Assembly (NCBI RefSeq): GCF_001661345.1
Contig: NW_017962930.1
Location: forward strand, 1-64,000
Length of the DNA: 64,000 bases
DNA from: Ascoidea rubescens DSM 1968
Lineage: Eukaryota; Ascomycota; Saccharomycetes; Ascoideales; Ascoideaceae
Direction: 5' to 3'
Shown in pieces: positions 10,719-21,113 of the stretch. Each line of letters starts with the position of its first letter. Positions within the stretch are counted from its first letter, which is position 1. Made by a program: the position numbers and the translations under genes. The notes below the pieces were generated by a model, which ran no database searches, was not told the DNA's origin, and saw only the letters and a program-made list of their open reading frames with translations.

Positions 10719-12125
10719 GTTGTTGTTGTTGTTGTTGTTGTTATTTGTATTTTTTGTTAGGGAATACTTGCCGTTCAAAGTGAAAAGTGAACAAGGCAAA
10801 GATATTTCAGTTTTGAAAATATTATTAGAAACAGAGTGAGTTGAAATAGATATATCCAATTCGTAGGATAAATAATCGTTTCTGAAAAACAAAAGATATC
10901 TTAAAAAGGAATTGGGAATTAGTTTATAGTTATTATCATATTTATAGTTATCATTATCATTACCATTTATTAGAAATTTATTATAGGAATTGATTTTTTT
11001 GGGAATTTTCATCAATTTCATTGTGGGTAAATAATCATAGGCATTTAGAGATTTGTAAAATTTAAAGGATTTAATATCGTCGTCTGGTTTTATTAATAAA
11101 TTTTTACAAGCTTTGCATTTGTAAGAAAATTTCGCCTTGAGTTTTTTGAGTAGTGGGAGTAAGTCCGAATTTAGATTTTTTGAGTTTTGATGTAAATCTG
11201 AAATTGAGATAAATTTATTCTTTTCGATATTAGATTCTATGAATTGTGAGGGTGATTTATTGAATTGGTTTAATGATAGTAAGTTACTTGAATCTTTTTG
11301 CAATGAAATTGATTTGGCATTATTTATGTCTTGCTCCTCATCGAACTTTTGGACAGAAAACCCATTGTGAAGACTTTCATTAGTATTGCTGCCAATAAGA
11401 GAATGAGATAAAAAGGATGAATTGGAAGACGAGGAAGCAAGCGAAAAGGAATTAAGCGAGTCTGAGATTCTTAAGGATGAAAAGCCAGACAATAATAGGT
11501 TTATATTTTGGCCTGATAAAGATTTCATCAAGGACAATCTTTTTTGAAGCTTAATTTGCGATCTGTAGTTTGATTTAAGTTTTCTGTAGTATGAATTAGA
11601 GAGAGAATCATCTGAACACTGTTGAATATGGTCTGTTAGAGAAATTGAGAGATTGGGCTTTATGGTTTGATACTTATAGCTGCAATAGGAGCACTTGAAA
11701 TTGTAAACACTGGGGCTTGTTGGAGAAACAGCACCAAGGGAGACTGGTGTTGTAGGCGACGAAGATGTGGTTGTGATGGTCAAATTCGAGTTGCAAATTG
11801 GACACTGGAAACAGTTTCTGTTGCAGAAGTTTGATATTGACGAGCCTGAATGCCCTGCCAGAAGAGTGCGACTTGTGCTGTCAGTATTGTCGATGTTGGT
11901 CAAGCAGCTGGGGCAGTATGTCGACACAACCTCTGGTTCAATGCATTTGGGACATCTAACTGCTAGACAGTTATCGCAAAACAACAAGTTGGAGAGAGGA
12001 TAGAGGGTGCTGGGGTCGTTTATCTTTGAGGGTATGCTATCGTTGGGCGAGCCATGTTCATGTTCAGGAGATGGCTGTCTGTGGCCCACTGGCTCAGAGC
12101 AGGGACAATAGATATAACAGTGCAT
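9975..12125 (-). CDS. Dynactin p62-like subunit (DCTN4/RO-2 family)
   Basis: This 716-aa protein has an N-terminal cysteine array matching dynactin p62. It includes LLFCDNCLAVRCPKCI (near 46-61), YCPSCL (near 70), CNRNCFQCPICNSNL (near 101-115) and FKCSYCSYKYQ (near 145), followed by a further CKACKNLL pair near 335. The C-terminal segment (DNWCCIPLDIHLSNFSQYNYP and the following KVPIFVSIKV) also resembles p62. The subunit caps the pointed end of the dynactin Arp1 filament and supports dynein transport. The middle is Ser/Asn-rich and holds a poly-Asn run of about 35 residues encoded by a pure repeat. It lies convergent with the glucosyltransferase gene, 205 bp apart. I assign the family from the zinc-binding pattern. 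No p62 is known to me in S. cerevisiae. Confidence 0.75.
10647..10744 (-). repeat. (AAT)n/(AAC)n repeat encoding poly-Asn
   Basis: About 33 consecutive Asn codons: AAT for most of the tract, with a block of AAC (GTT on the plus strand) at one end. It sits in frame inside the dynactin p62-like gene. Confidence 0.85.
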
Positions 12126-12488
12126 CAGGAAAGAGAAAAGAACAGTGGTGTCTGCTGGTTTTGCTGCCTGAGAGGCTTCTGATCAGTGCAGCTGTTGCTC
12201 AAAAGCGGTTCAAGAGTCTTTCAAATTTCAGATCAGCTTTAAAAACTCAATTCCAAAGCTTAGTCACAGAGTGAACTTTGCAGCAATGCAGCAGTTTCTG
12301 CCAACATTGGTTCTATATATCGCTTTCCCCTATATAAATAACAAAGGTTTGGTCCATAATTTGTGAAGTTATTAAAAAAAATAGAAAAAAACAAACTTCG
12401 AGATACTACACATCATCATAATCTTGAATTAATAAATATCCAAACGTCGTGGAGAAAAAAAAAATATTATACACATTGTATCATACAC
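12126..12488. promoter_or_regulatory. Promoter of the dynactin p62-like gene and 3' flank of REX1
   Basis: A 363-bp intergenic stretch. The half near the p62-like start is richer in TGCTG/CAGC words, with TATATA/TATAAATA-like sequence at about 12315-12340. The half near REX1 is A-rich. No further gene is visible. Confidence 0.4.
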
Positions 12489-14924
12489 TTATTCATTTTC
12501 ACTGTCTAAAACACTTTCGTTATCCTCTTTTTTGATTCCAATAAAAGTCACAGCATCTCTTGCTTGTACTGTATATTTTCTGAGATTTTCTGCATCTTGC
12601 GAATTCCAAGTAGCAGAGATTTCTGACAACTTTTTTATTTTGAATTGGTTATTAAAATCTCGTTTCTGGTTCTGTAATTGAATCATATCTCTTGTGTCAC
12701 CACTGCCAGAGCATATTATTAACATCGATGAACTAGGCAAGCTTTGGTGAATTTTTTTCAATCTAGCATTCAATCTCTTACAATGTGTTTCGTGGATGCG
12801 ATCTTCTGAATTGTCTTTACCACTTTCAGCGTGCTCGTCATCAGTATTTGTATTAAAATCATTAGTATCAGTATTTGATGAAGGTTTAAAAGTTTTGGGT
12901 TTTTCAACCCAGTTTAATCCAAACTCCAATTCCCTTAATTTACCAAGAATAAAACGATATTTAGATGCGTTATCTACGATATTTTGAGTTATCTCATCAT
13001 CGTTAAAACACTGAATCCTTTTCTCAAATTCGTTTTCAGTAACTGTTGGAATTACCTCGTCATTACACGACGGATGTTGAAACTTGTAATTCGATGTATA
13101 ATCCAATATTAATGTCTTTCCGATTTTGGTCTGGGAATTCAATCTTTTGAATATCGTTTGTTGATCACCAATATTAATGCCGAAATTGATCCCATTCTGA
13201 AGTTTTAGCCTGGTTAGTGACATACAGGTTTTGGCATCTTCAATTGAAGAATGTCCCTTGTTACCTATTTGAATCTTGGAATTCAAGTACTTTAATGCTA
13301 ACCATTTTAAGCTTGGCTTTGAAGGAGGCCCCTTGGGATGCTCATAAATTACAGAAGTATCAATTATCAAAGGATGCTTTATAAAAAGAACATTCAAATC
13401 ACTTTCCAATGAGTGTCCAATCAAAAAATCACTAGAAGAAACAATCGATAAAAGTTTAGCTTGAACATCTTTTAAAGTTACAGTCACATTTTCCAAAATT
13501 TCCTCAGTGATACCAGAGTATTCGGTTAAATAATTAGTAATTGGCTCGCTTGGTTTGACATAGCTATCAAAAACTATATTGTAATTATAATCAATAAGCG
13601 ATATTCTTGTTAAAACTTTGCCATTTTCTGACTCGCACATTTCACAATCCATTGCAAATGTTTTACAACCAGGATGTTCAAAATCTATTGTTTCCACCCA
13701 ATTTCCAGTACACGACTCACCTCTATCTAATTTTGAATGGATAGGATAGTTTTGAGAAACTAATAAATTATGAGTCATTAGCAAATTAAATAGAGTTATT
13801 TTTCTCTTTGGTCCAGAAGACGTCTTTAATGTTTTTTTTTCTTTTTTGGTTAAAGGAACATTAGTCAAAGATGCAAAAGAGGAATAAAGAGATTCCCTAT
13901 TGCCAGGTGCAACTGTGGGAAATATACAATCAAACTTATCACTGAAAAAATCCAAATGATTATCAATTGAACAATTGCCGATAATTTTCTGTGGTTGAAA
14001 AGTTTTGGTAAAATCACTCAAATTTGTAAATAAATCAGCTGATAAACCAGGAACAAATAAGAATACCAAGTTTCTGATCTTAGATCGATTTGTAATATTG
14101 ATCCAACTTAGTTTATTTGTAGAATAATCGTGAAATACATATAAAATCAAATCTCTTAAATCTGGCACTGTTAATTTTTTTTGCTTCGCATTGAATTCAC
14201 TGAATTTTATTGACATTAAAGCTGGTTTCAAAAATTTCTTTTTTTTAATTTGGGAAAACTGTGCAGAATTAGATATATTTATACTTGATCTCCTCCTTTT
14301 TTGAGACTTGTGGGAAGAATCAACGACAAAAGGTTTTAAAAACGGCATTTTTGACTTTAATGCCAACTCTGAATCTGAATCTGAATCTGAATTTAAACTT
14401 GAGTTTGCGTTTGCGTTTGTATTCAAGCTTCCACCTAAAGCTGGACTTATGTCGGTTTTTGCTTTTGCTTTTGCTTTTGAGCTCAAATTTGATCTAATAG
14501 GAGTGTGTTTATTGGATTTGGAGCCAAATCTGTTTGAAGAATTGGAAAGATGTTTCTTGTGTTTGGATATCTTCGACGGACTTCCTTTGGGCTTTGAAGA
14601 GAGCTTATGAACCAAGTGAGAGGTTTTTTTTGAATCTTTGAGCTCATTTTTCAAATCACTTTCCGAATAACTATTTGGAGATGACAACGATAGCAAAATG
14701 TTTTTCTTTTCGTTATTTGAGACAGTGATGCTTAGTCTGGCAACCCTTTTGTGAACATCTTGGTCATGATCCATCTTGAGATCCAAATGACGTTTGGAGC
14801 CACTCTGAAAGTCTCTTTTGATGTTATTGGTGCTGCTACCACTTAACAAGCCCTCATCCAAGTTGGTTTTGGGGTGCTCGTCATCATTTAGAGCTTTGGT
14901 AACAATGATCTTGGTTGAAGCCAT
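12489..14924 (-). CDS. REX1: RNA 3'-5' exonuclease Rex1/Rnh70 (DEDDh)
   Basis: This 811-aa protein has the RNase D/Rex exonuclease domain at about residues 420-585. Exo I is FAMDCEMCES with both acidic residues; the middle motif is LIGHSLESDLNVL; Exo III is HSSIEDAKTCMSL with the catalytic His and Asp. Rex1 trims the 3' ends of 5S rRNA, some tRNAs and 25S rRNA precursors in the nucleus. The first 270 residues are a basic, low-complexity Ser/Lys/Asn extension with alternating NA, SN and SD dipeptides, which makes it longer than the 553-aa yeast protein. It is divergent from TFC4 across a 526-bp region, an apt pairing because Rex1 processes RNA polymerase III transcripts that TFIIIC helps to make. 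Confidence 0.9.
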   Translation of the reverse strand: MASTKIIVTKALNDDEHPKTNLDEGLLSGSSTNNIKRDFQSGSKRHLDLKMDHDQDVHKRVARLSITVSNNEKKNILLSLSSPNSYSESDLKNELKDSKKTSHLVHKLSSKPKGSPSKISKHKKHLSNSSNRFGSKSNKHTPIRSNLSSKAKAKAKTDISPALGGSLNTNANANSSLNSDSDSDSELALKSKMPFLKPFVVDSSHKSQKRRRSSINISNSAQFSQIKKKKFLKPALMSIKFSEFNAKQKKLTVPDLRDLILYVFHDYSTNKLSWINITNRSKIRNLVFLFVPGLSADLFTNLSDFTKTFQPQKIIGNCSIDNHLDFFSDKFDCIFPTVAPGNRESLYSSFASLTNVPLTKKEKKTLKTSSGPKRKITLFNLLMTHNLLVSQNYPIHSKLDRGESCTGNWVETIDFEHPGCKTFAMDCEMCESENGKVLTRISLIDYNYNIVFDSYVKPSEPITNYLTEYSGITEEILENVTVTLKDVQAKLLSIVSSSDFLIGHSLESDLNVLFIKHPLIIDTSVIYEHPKGPPSKPSLKWLALKYLNSKIQIGNKGHSSIEDAKTCMSLTRLKLQNGINFGINIGDQQTIFKRLNSQTKIGKTLILDYTSNYKFQHPSCNDEVIPTVTENEFEKRIQCFNDDEITQNIVDNASKYRFILGKLRELEFGLNWVEKPKTFKPSSNTDTNDFNTNTDDEHAESGKDNSEDRIHETHCKRLNARLKKIHQSLPSSSMLIICSGSGDTRDMIQLQNQKRDFNNQFKIKKLSEISATWNSQDAENLRKYTVQARDAVTFIGIKKEDNESVLDSENE

Positions 14925-15450
14925 CTTGAAGACGATATCTACCAGCTTACTTGCTGCTTCCAGATGATTCTTTATATATTAAGCGAAAGATATCACGCAC
15001 ATTTCACGTGGAGTGCGAGTGTAATAAGTCTTACAATCGTAGCTATAATACAATCCGTTATTTGGTTATTTACAGATTATATTAACTCTTATTTATGGTA
15101 GAATAATATGTATTTAGCTAATCTTTTGTAAAACTTATTCTTTCTTGTTCTTTTTTTCTTTTAATTCCTGTTGAAAATCCTACTCTATATATTGATATTT
15201 CTATTAAACTTGGGGCGGTCTGCTTCAAGAACTGAAACACTATTTGTGACGAGTCCCTTTTGAATTGAGTCTTGCTTTGATTACCTAATAAAATCATGTG
15301 TCATAAGAATTGCACACGAGAATATGGCAACTTTATCTGTGGGTTGGTCTCACATCTCCAAACAGAAACAGTAAACAACTCCAACAGACCTGGATATCAG
15401 GATATCAAGATATTAGGATATCAAGATATTCAGTCAATTCTTCTGTGTCA
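14925..15450. promoter_or_regulatory. Divergent REX1/TFC4 promoter with CACGTG
   Basis: The 526 bp between two divergent starts hold a CACGTG (15005-15010), an AT-rich middle and, close to TFC4, about five 8-10 bp units of the GGATATCAAGATATT type (15391-15436). Out-of-frame ATGs at 15296 and 15324 lie in the last 160 bp before the TFC4 start. The one at 15296 opens a 63-codon ORF that overlaps the TFC4 start. Confidence 0.5.
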
Positions 15451-18400
15451 ATGTCTCTGGGTGGGAGAAAGACAAGGAGGTCGTTGAGGACCTCGATCAA
15501 AAGAAGATACAAAGAAGTTCACGAAGACGACGGATCGGGATTTGGCGAAACAGACAACGAATTTGAGCTATTAAAACAACCAGAAGACAATAGTGTGCCA
15601 ATCCAACAAAGCGAGAGAAATAAAGCACAATCAAATGTTCAGAACCATTGTAATCAAAATCCAGAAGCGATTTTTGATAACATTGATTCCATACAAAGAT
15701 TTATTCGAAGTGATGATGACGACGACGATAAGGATTCATCGTCCCGCTCTAATTTATCTATCAATGGCTTATTATTTGGCGACAACGACGACGACGATGA
15801 TGATGTTTATGACGACAGTGATTATATTTCAGATGGGAATCTAAACTCTACAAATGCAGGAAACACTTCTAAGAGAAAAACAACGAATAAGATTAAAAAA
15901 AATATACTCAATAATACTAATATCGAAGAAAACAACGACGAAAAAAGTGATGGCAATGAAAATTTTGGTGATAGCGATTTTGATATGGATAACACTGGCA
16001 ATTCGGATTTTTATGATTCGGATGATGAGATTATTGCACCAAATTCTGATTCTTTCAAGAACATGTTAAGAAGTGCTGGTAATTTTAAAGTTAAAAGTAA
16101 AAAAAAGTCCAAAAACGCTAGAGGTAGTGGTCAAAGACCACGAAAAGAAAGAGAGTTAGAGCCTGAAGTCCGTATGTTGTTATCTCAAGCCAACGAAGCG
16201 TTTGTTCAAGGTGATATGGAAAAGGCTGAAAAGCTATATTTGGATGTAATTAAGCTTGATGCAAAATGTTACTCTGCTTACAAAACTATCGGTGATATTT
16301 ATAAACAGAAAGGTGATTTAGAGGGCTGCTGTAATATCTGGTTTGTGGCTGCGCAAAATAATCCTAGAGATGCTCAGTTCTGGTCAAATGTTGGTGAACT
16401 AAGTAAGGAATTGGGTTTTCATAGCCAGGCTATTCATTGTTATACAAGGGCAATATGGGCTGATCCAAAAGACCATAAAGCAATTTATAATCGTGCTTTA
16501 ATTTACAAAGAAACACGTCAATTCGGTAAGGCTTTAAATGGATTTCAAAAGCTCCTTGAATTATTTCCATCCGAAACTAGTATAATCAGAGAACTCGCTT
16601 CTGTTTACTCCCAACAAAACCGTAACAACGAAGCAATTGATATGTATTTAAACATTTTTAATCAAAATAGAGCTATGTTGCAAGCGGAAAATGATTCTAT
16701 TCCAAACTTTGGTTGGTCTGAACTAAACATATTGATGGAACTATACTCCAAGTTAACTGCATGGGATATCGGGTTGAAAAAAAGTAAACAAATCTCCAGG
16801 TGGATTCAAAATAGAGATGATGAAACTTGGTGGGACTTGGTAGATAACGATTCCGAGTTTGATGTTAGAAGGTCTACAAATCAAAAATACATGTCATTAC
16901 CACAAAGCTTAAAGGATAGGGAAAACATCTTACCAATTGATATCCGTGTTAAATTTGGTTTGTTTAGATTAAATTTGAATGATATTCCAGAGGCTCTAAG
17001 ACATTTTGAATTTCTTTTGGAGCAAAATGCCAGAGATGTGTCTGATTTAAATCTTGAAGTTGGAAAAGCTTTGCTAAATAACTATCTTTATTCCGAAGCA
17101 CTAAAGATTTTTGCCCCATTGTCATACATTGACGAATTTAATACAGTTGGATTAGTAATGCAATTGGCTAAGTGTTTACAAGAAACAGATGATTATCAAC
17201 AAGCTATATCAGCTTATCAGTCAGTTATCGAGATTGATCCAGAAAATATTGAAGCAAAGTTAGCATTAGCTGAGATTTATATCTATTTGGAGGATAACGA
17301 ACGTTCAAAGGCCTTGCTAGATGATATTAATCAGCAGAGAATTCGAGAAAAAACCAATTCAAATGAGGAAAAAACACGCGAAAAAGAAGGTGAAACACCA
17401 AAACTAGTTGTGATCAAAAAAGGAGGTATAATTAATGATAATATTAAAATGAGCCAAAAGCCACGCAAGCTTAATGAACAGGAGAAAGAGCAAAGAGAAA
17501 AAGAGCTAACAGCTAAAAATGTTGAAATATATAACCGATTAAAAAGATTATATCCGTCGGTTGAGAATGAAAAAAATCCCATTGCAGCAGATGCCTGGCT
17601 TCATTTATGCTCCGAGTTAATCGAACATTTTTTGAATGTTAAATATTTTATTCCCAAGGAAAAACTAGATTATCTTGGTAATATGATCAAGTATAGAGAG
17701 GGTCATTTAGATATTGAAGAGAGATTAGCCAAAATTCAACAAATGCATGATGGGTTAATTGATACAATCAAAACGAAGGGTATATTTGATATTGAATATA
17801 ATCATATGCAGGAAATCATGAAAGCACAACTGTTTAGAGGATTAAGTTTTGATGAATGGTTCGAACTATTTATGCAATACTCATTGTTTTTATGCCTGTT
17901 TCAAAAAAATAAAAGATCTTTAGAGATATTAGAAATTGCAAAAAACATAGTGATTTTTCAAAATGAAAAAAATAGAAAGTTAATGAGTTTGGTAGAATTG
18001 TCGATGGGTTTGATGACAAATAATTTTGAGCTAATTGTTACAAACTTACGACATGTTTTGAATTATTACCAATTTTCAAGAGATGCATATAGATTATTTT
18101 CATTATGCCTACCGTCGGGACAAGAATCAATTGATACATATATATCATTAAACCATCAAAAATATTTTTTGAGACAAATCAAAGCTTGGGATTCTGTCAG
18201 ATATAAGAAAGAGATTAACGGCCAGGCAAAACTTATAAATGATTACTCGAATCTTGATATAAGTGAAGAGAACCCATACTTAATCATTTTGTATGGAGCG
18301 TTGTTATACGCTGGAAAAAGTTATGCACCAAGTTTGGGATATTTCAGTAAGATATACAAAAGGTTTCCAAATGATCCATTGGTTTGCTTGTTAAATGGAT

Positions 18401-18771
18401 TGGCCCATATTCATAGAGCAATGCAAAGATTGACAACCAACCGTCATTTGCAAATACTCCAAGGAATCACATACATAATCGAATATTTCAAGATACGACA
18501 AGACCAAGGGATATTTGAGTATCAAGAAGCACTATATAACTTGGGAAGAACGTTTCATCTAATAGGGTTGACTTCTATTGCTGTTGAGCTCTACGAAAAG
18601 GTTTTATCCATGGAAATACCTGCTATCAAAAAAGAATCAAGCGAGTATAAGGAAGATGCATCAACCTTTGATCTAAAAAGAGAGACAGCGTATAACCTTA
18701 TTATGATATACAATTTCAGTGAGAATTATGAATTGGCAGCAGAAATCATGAATAAGTACTTGACTATATAG
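15451..18771 (+). CDS. TFC4: TFIIIC subunit tau131 (Tfc4), TPR protein
   Basis: This 1,106-aa protein matches Tfc4 over its whole length. It has an acidic N-terminus with Asp runs, then the landmark EPEVRMLLSQANEAFVQGD and tetratricopeptide repeats (first array about residues 225-420, second about 530-640). A variable Lys/Glu-rich linker follows, then LRGLSF-type DEWFELFMQ, the block FFLRQIKAWDSVRY, and HIHRAMQRLTTNRHLQI near the end. Tau131 is the TFIIIC assembly platform that recruits Brf1 and Bdp1 of TFIIIB to tRNA and 5S genes. BDP1 itself lies 16 kb away in this window. I take ATG 15451 (MSLGGRKTRRS) as the start; the frame is open further upstream but without an ATG. S. cerevisiae Tfc4 is 1,025 aa. 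Confidence 0.92.
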   Translation: MSLGGRKTRRSLRTSIKRRYKEVHEDDGSGFGETDNEFELLKQPEDNSVPIQQSERNKAQSNVQNHCNQNPEAIFDNIDSIQRFIRSDDDDDDKDSSSRSNLSINGLLFGDNDDDDDDVYDDSDYISDGNLNSTNAGNTSKRKTTNKIKKNILNNTNIEENNDEKSDGNENFGDSDFDMDNTGNSDFYDSDDEIIAPNSDSFKNMLRSAGNFKVKSKKKSKNARGSGQRPRKERELEPEVRMLLSQANEAFVQGDMEKAEKLYLDVIKLDAKCYSAYKTIGDIYKQKGDLEGCCNIWFVAAQNNPRDAQFWSNVGELSKELGFHSQAIHCYTRAIWADPKDHKAIYNRALIYKETRQFGKALNGFQKLLELFPSETSIIRELASVYSQQNRNNEAIDMYLNIFNQNRAMLQAENDSIPNFGWSELNILMELYSKLTAWDIGLKKSKQISRWIQNRDDETWWDLVDNDSEFDVRRSTNQKYMSLPQSLKDRENILPIDIRVKFGLFRLNLNDIPEALRHFEFLLEQNARDVSDLNLEVGKALLNNYLYSEALKIFAPLSYIDEFNTVGLVMQLAKCLQETDDYQQAISAYQSVIEIDPENIEAKLALAEIYIYLEDNERSKALLDDINQQRIREKTNSNEEKTREKEGETPKLVVIKKGGIINDNIKMSQKPRKLNEQEKEQREKELTAKNVEIYNRLKRLYPSVENEKNPIAADAWLHLCSELIEHFLNVKYFIPKEKLDYLGNMIKYREGHLDIEERLAKIQQMHDGLIDTIKTKGIFDIEYNHMQEIMKAQLFRGLSFDEWFELFMQYSLFLCLFQKNKRSLEILEIAKNIVIFQNEKNRKLMSLVELSMGLMTNNFELIVTNLRHVLNYYQFSRDAYRLFSLCLPSGQESIDTYISLNHQKYFLRQIKAWDSVRYKKEINGQAKLINDYSNLDISEENPYLIILYGALLYAGKSYAPSLGYFSKIYKRFPNDPLVCLLNGLAHIHRAMQRLTTNRHLQILQGITYIIEYFKIRQDQGIFEYQEALYNLGRTFHLIGLTSIAVELYEKVLSMEIPAIKKESSEYKEDASTFDLKRETAYNLIMIYNFSENYELAAEIMNKYLTI

Positions 18772-18805
18772 GTGCACTGCCCTAAATGCTGTTCTATAAT
18801 ATAAT

Positions 18806-18835
18806 ATAACACTGTTTTATATAACACTGTTTTAT
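18806..18835. repeat. Tandem 15-bp duplication downstream of TFC4
   Basis: Two exact head-to-tail copies of ATAACACTGTTTTAT (18806-18820 and 18821-18835) lie about 35 bp after the TFC4 stop. The rest of the 290-bp gap to the next gene is a modestly GC-richer stretch (18870-18950) that I take as promoter for the CSN12-like gene. Confidence 0.7.
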
Positions 18836-19061
18836 ATAATCTGCGATAACATTACCAATAGCTTACATAAACACCGGGTTTTCGCGGACAAAGCTTTGCC
18901 GGATAAAACGTTACCCTGTTTCAGAGCCGGCGGAAATTGGAAGTAGAAAACAATTTGGCAACTTCAGCGCTAAACAATAAAGCATATCAAATACTACTGG
19001 TGCTTTTGTATTTTTAATTTAGGGTGAATAGCTGGTTTTTTTGGGTGATTTGTGGGTAATA

Positions 19062-20504
19062 ATGGAAATAATTCATGCAATTGGTCTAGCCAGTGCTACT
19101 GAAGATGGCGACTTACTAAAAGAAAGATTTTCGATCATGAATGATGCGCCAAAGGAGATCTTAGAGCTACAGTCTTTAAATAAAAACGCAATTAATTGCT
19201 ATGATACATGGAAAGATGTCATTGTGAACTATTTCAGTTTGATGAAGGCTCTTAATCGTGGAGTTCCTCTGCTGACGTTTCAATGTCAAAACGAACTATT
19301 AGATTCCTTAAGTAAATGTGCTAAGGGCTCATCCAACTGGATATTACCAACATTAATCACTGTTGCTTTTGAGTTACAATATATGGCTTTACACGTAGAT
19401 GATGACTATGAAAATAACCAACGAAACAATAAATACAGCTATCATAACAGCAACAACCCTTTCAGTGTGAGAACACACCCAAAGATACTAAAAATGCAAA
19501 GAGCGCTAGCTACTCTTACTAAGGTGTTTAAAGTTTGTGTGAATGATAGAGAGTTGGATATGTCAAAATCCAAAAAAATTGGTGTGCACTTTTTCTCAGC
19601 TCTAATTTATAAGTTTTATTTAAAACTTGATCAAACACATTTATCCGGCAACATAGAAAAGGCTATTGAGTCGATAAAAGATCAATTGCCTTCTATTCAT
19701 TCCATTCCCAAATCACACGCTATAAATTATCTTTATTATTCAGGCTGGTTAAAATTAAATGATGGAAAATTTGATTCTGCTAATGAAAAATTGACACTTG
19801 CATTAAGATTGACAAGGAAAAATGATTATCACCAAATCAAATCTATTTTGTTTTTATTAATTCCAATAAAGTTTTACACAAATAAATTAATGCCTAGTAA
19901 GAAGGTATTTCAACTTTTTCAAGTTCAAAACGAAGATGATAAACAAGACTATGAAAGTGCAGAAAAATTCAAGAAAGTACTAGAAATCAGCAAATGTTAC
20001 TTTCAAATATTCAGAGCTATTAAAAGCGGGAATATTAAATTGTTTGATACTTTTATTTATAAGATTACAAATTTTCTATTAAAGAAAAATCTTTATTTAA
20101 TATTTGAAAAAATAAGAAAATTTGTAATTTTCAAGTTATTCAAAGTTTCATATAGTATAATAGTGAAAAATCCCACAAGTTTTGAAATTAAAAATATTTA
20201 TCAAATACCAATTGGCTATTTCACGAAAGCAATGGAATTTTCGCAGTATCATAATGAGAAGCAGTTTTATTTGAATGATCGAGAGGCAAAGAGAGAGAAA
20301 AAATTGCAAAATCAAAAAGAAAAAGAGCCAGAAATTGATCCAGAAATCAGATTTACAACCGATGAATTAAACAACACCGAATGTCTTTTAGGCAATGGGA
20401 TAGTTGACGGTTATATAAAGGGATATTTGTCTCATAGTTTGAGAATAATTGTTTTCAGTAAGAAACAAGCTTTTATTAACACTGTCAAAAGAAATACAGA
20501 ATAG
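19062..20504 (+). CDS. CSN12: PCI-domain protein, Csn12/Thp1 (PCID2) family
   Basis: This 480-aa protein has the Csn12/PCID2 layout. It includes a conserved VNDRELDMSKSKKIGVHFF stretch (about residues 165-185) followed by helical YKFYLKLDQTHLSGNI. Then come the KSHAINYLYYSGWLKLNDG block, the LFLLIPIKFYTNKLMPS segment, and a C-terminal winged-helix region ending GYIKGYLSHSLRIIVFSKKQAF. Csn12 associates with the yeast COP9-like signalosome and with Thp3 in transcription-coupled RNA processing; the paralogue Thp1 belongs to TREX-2. I favour Csn12 from the NDRE motif and the tail but cannot exclude Thp1. ATG 19062 is the first in-frame ATG. It converges with the fRMsr gene, with only 48 bp between the stops. 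Confidence 0.75.
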   Translation: MEIIHAIGLASATEDGDLLKERFSIMNDAPKEILELQSLNKNAINCYDTWKDVIVNYFSLMKALNRGVPLLTFQCQNELLDSLSKCAKGSSNWILPTLITVAFELQYMALHVDDDYENNQRNNKYSYHNSNNPFSVRTHPKILKMQRALATLTKVFKVCVNDRELDMSKSKKIGVHFFSALIYKFYLKLDQTHLSGNIEKAIESIKDQLPSIHSIPKSHAINYLYYSGWLKLNDGKFDSANEKLTLALRLTRKNDYHQIKSILFLLIPIKFYTNKLMPSKKVFQLFQVQNEDDKQDYESAEKFKKVLEISKCYFQIFRAIKSGNIKLFDTFIYKITNFLLKKNLYLIFEKIRKFVIFKLFKVSYSIIVKNPTSFEIKNIYQIPIGYFTKAMEFSQYHNEKQFYLNDREAKREKKLQNQKEKEPEIDPEIRFTTDELNNTECLLGNGIVDGYIKGYLSHSLRIIVFSKKQAFINTVKRNTE

Positions 20505-20552
20505 AATAGCAAAGAGTAAACGAGAACAAGTATACATTTATTTTTGGAATAC

Positions 20553-21113
20553 TTACCAGTCACAAGTAGCTGCAATCAAGTCAGCTAATTTTTGTAAAAA
20601 ATCTGCATCAACTTCATCAAAGCCTTCTAGTGTTAACGAATCTATATCTAATACGCCCTTCAATTCATTATCCAATAGTATAGGCACCACAATTTCGCTA
20701 TTTGTTTCTCCATCACAAGCGATATGACCTGGAAACTTATTGACATCAGGAACCAACTGTGTTTGTTTAGTTGAGGCAGTTTTTCCACAAACACCCTTTC
20801 CAATAGGAATGGTTTGACAGGCAACTTTGCCTTGAAATGGAGCTAGAATCAATTGATTTGTATCCAACTTATCTACCACATAGAAACCAGACCAATTTAC
20901 ATCAGCCTTCGACAAGCCAGAAGCATTGAGCTTGTGGTAGGCTTCCCATATCAAGGAAGCAGCATTAGCCAAATTGCAAACCCAATTTCTCTGGTCGTCC
21001 ACTAAAGCCCTGTAGTTTTCGACCACCTGAAACAAAACACTCTGCTTTGACGCGTCCGTGGTATCAAAGTTGGTATAATCGCTGTGGTGTTTGACCAGAT
21101 CGTCTGAGCCCAT
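20553..21113 (-). CDS. Free methionine-(R)-sulfoxide reductase (GAF domain)
   Basis: At 186 aa this is one complete GAF domain and matches S. cerevisiae YKL069W (fRMsr) in length and sequence. The three redox cysteines are present: VACQTIP (near 98), KGVCGKTA (near 108) and GHIACDGETNSEIVVPI (near 132), with the substrate-binding NWSGFYVVD stretch before them. The enzyme reduces free Met-R-O using thioredoxin, protecting the methionine pool from oxidation. The start is the only suitable ATG. Confidence 0.93.
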   Translation of the reverse strand: MGSDDLVKHHSDYTNFDTTDASKQSVLFQVVENYRALVDDQRNWVCNLANAASLIWEAYHKLNASGLSKADVNWSGFYVVDKLDTNQLILAPFQGKVACQTIPIGKGVCGKTASTKQTQLVPDVNKFPGHIACDGETNSEIVVPILLDNELKGVLDIDSLTLEGFDEVDADFLQKLADLIAATCDW

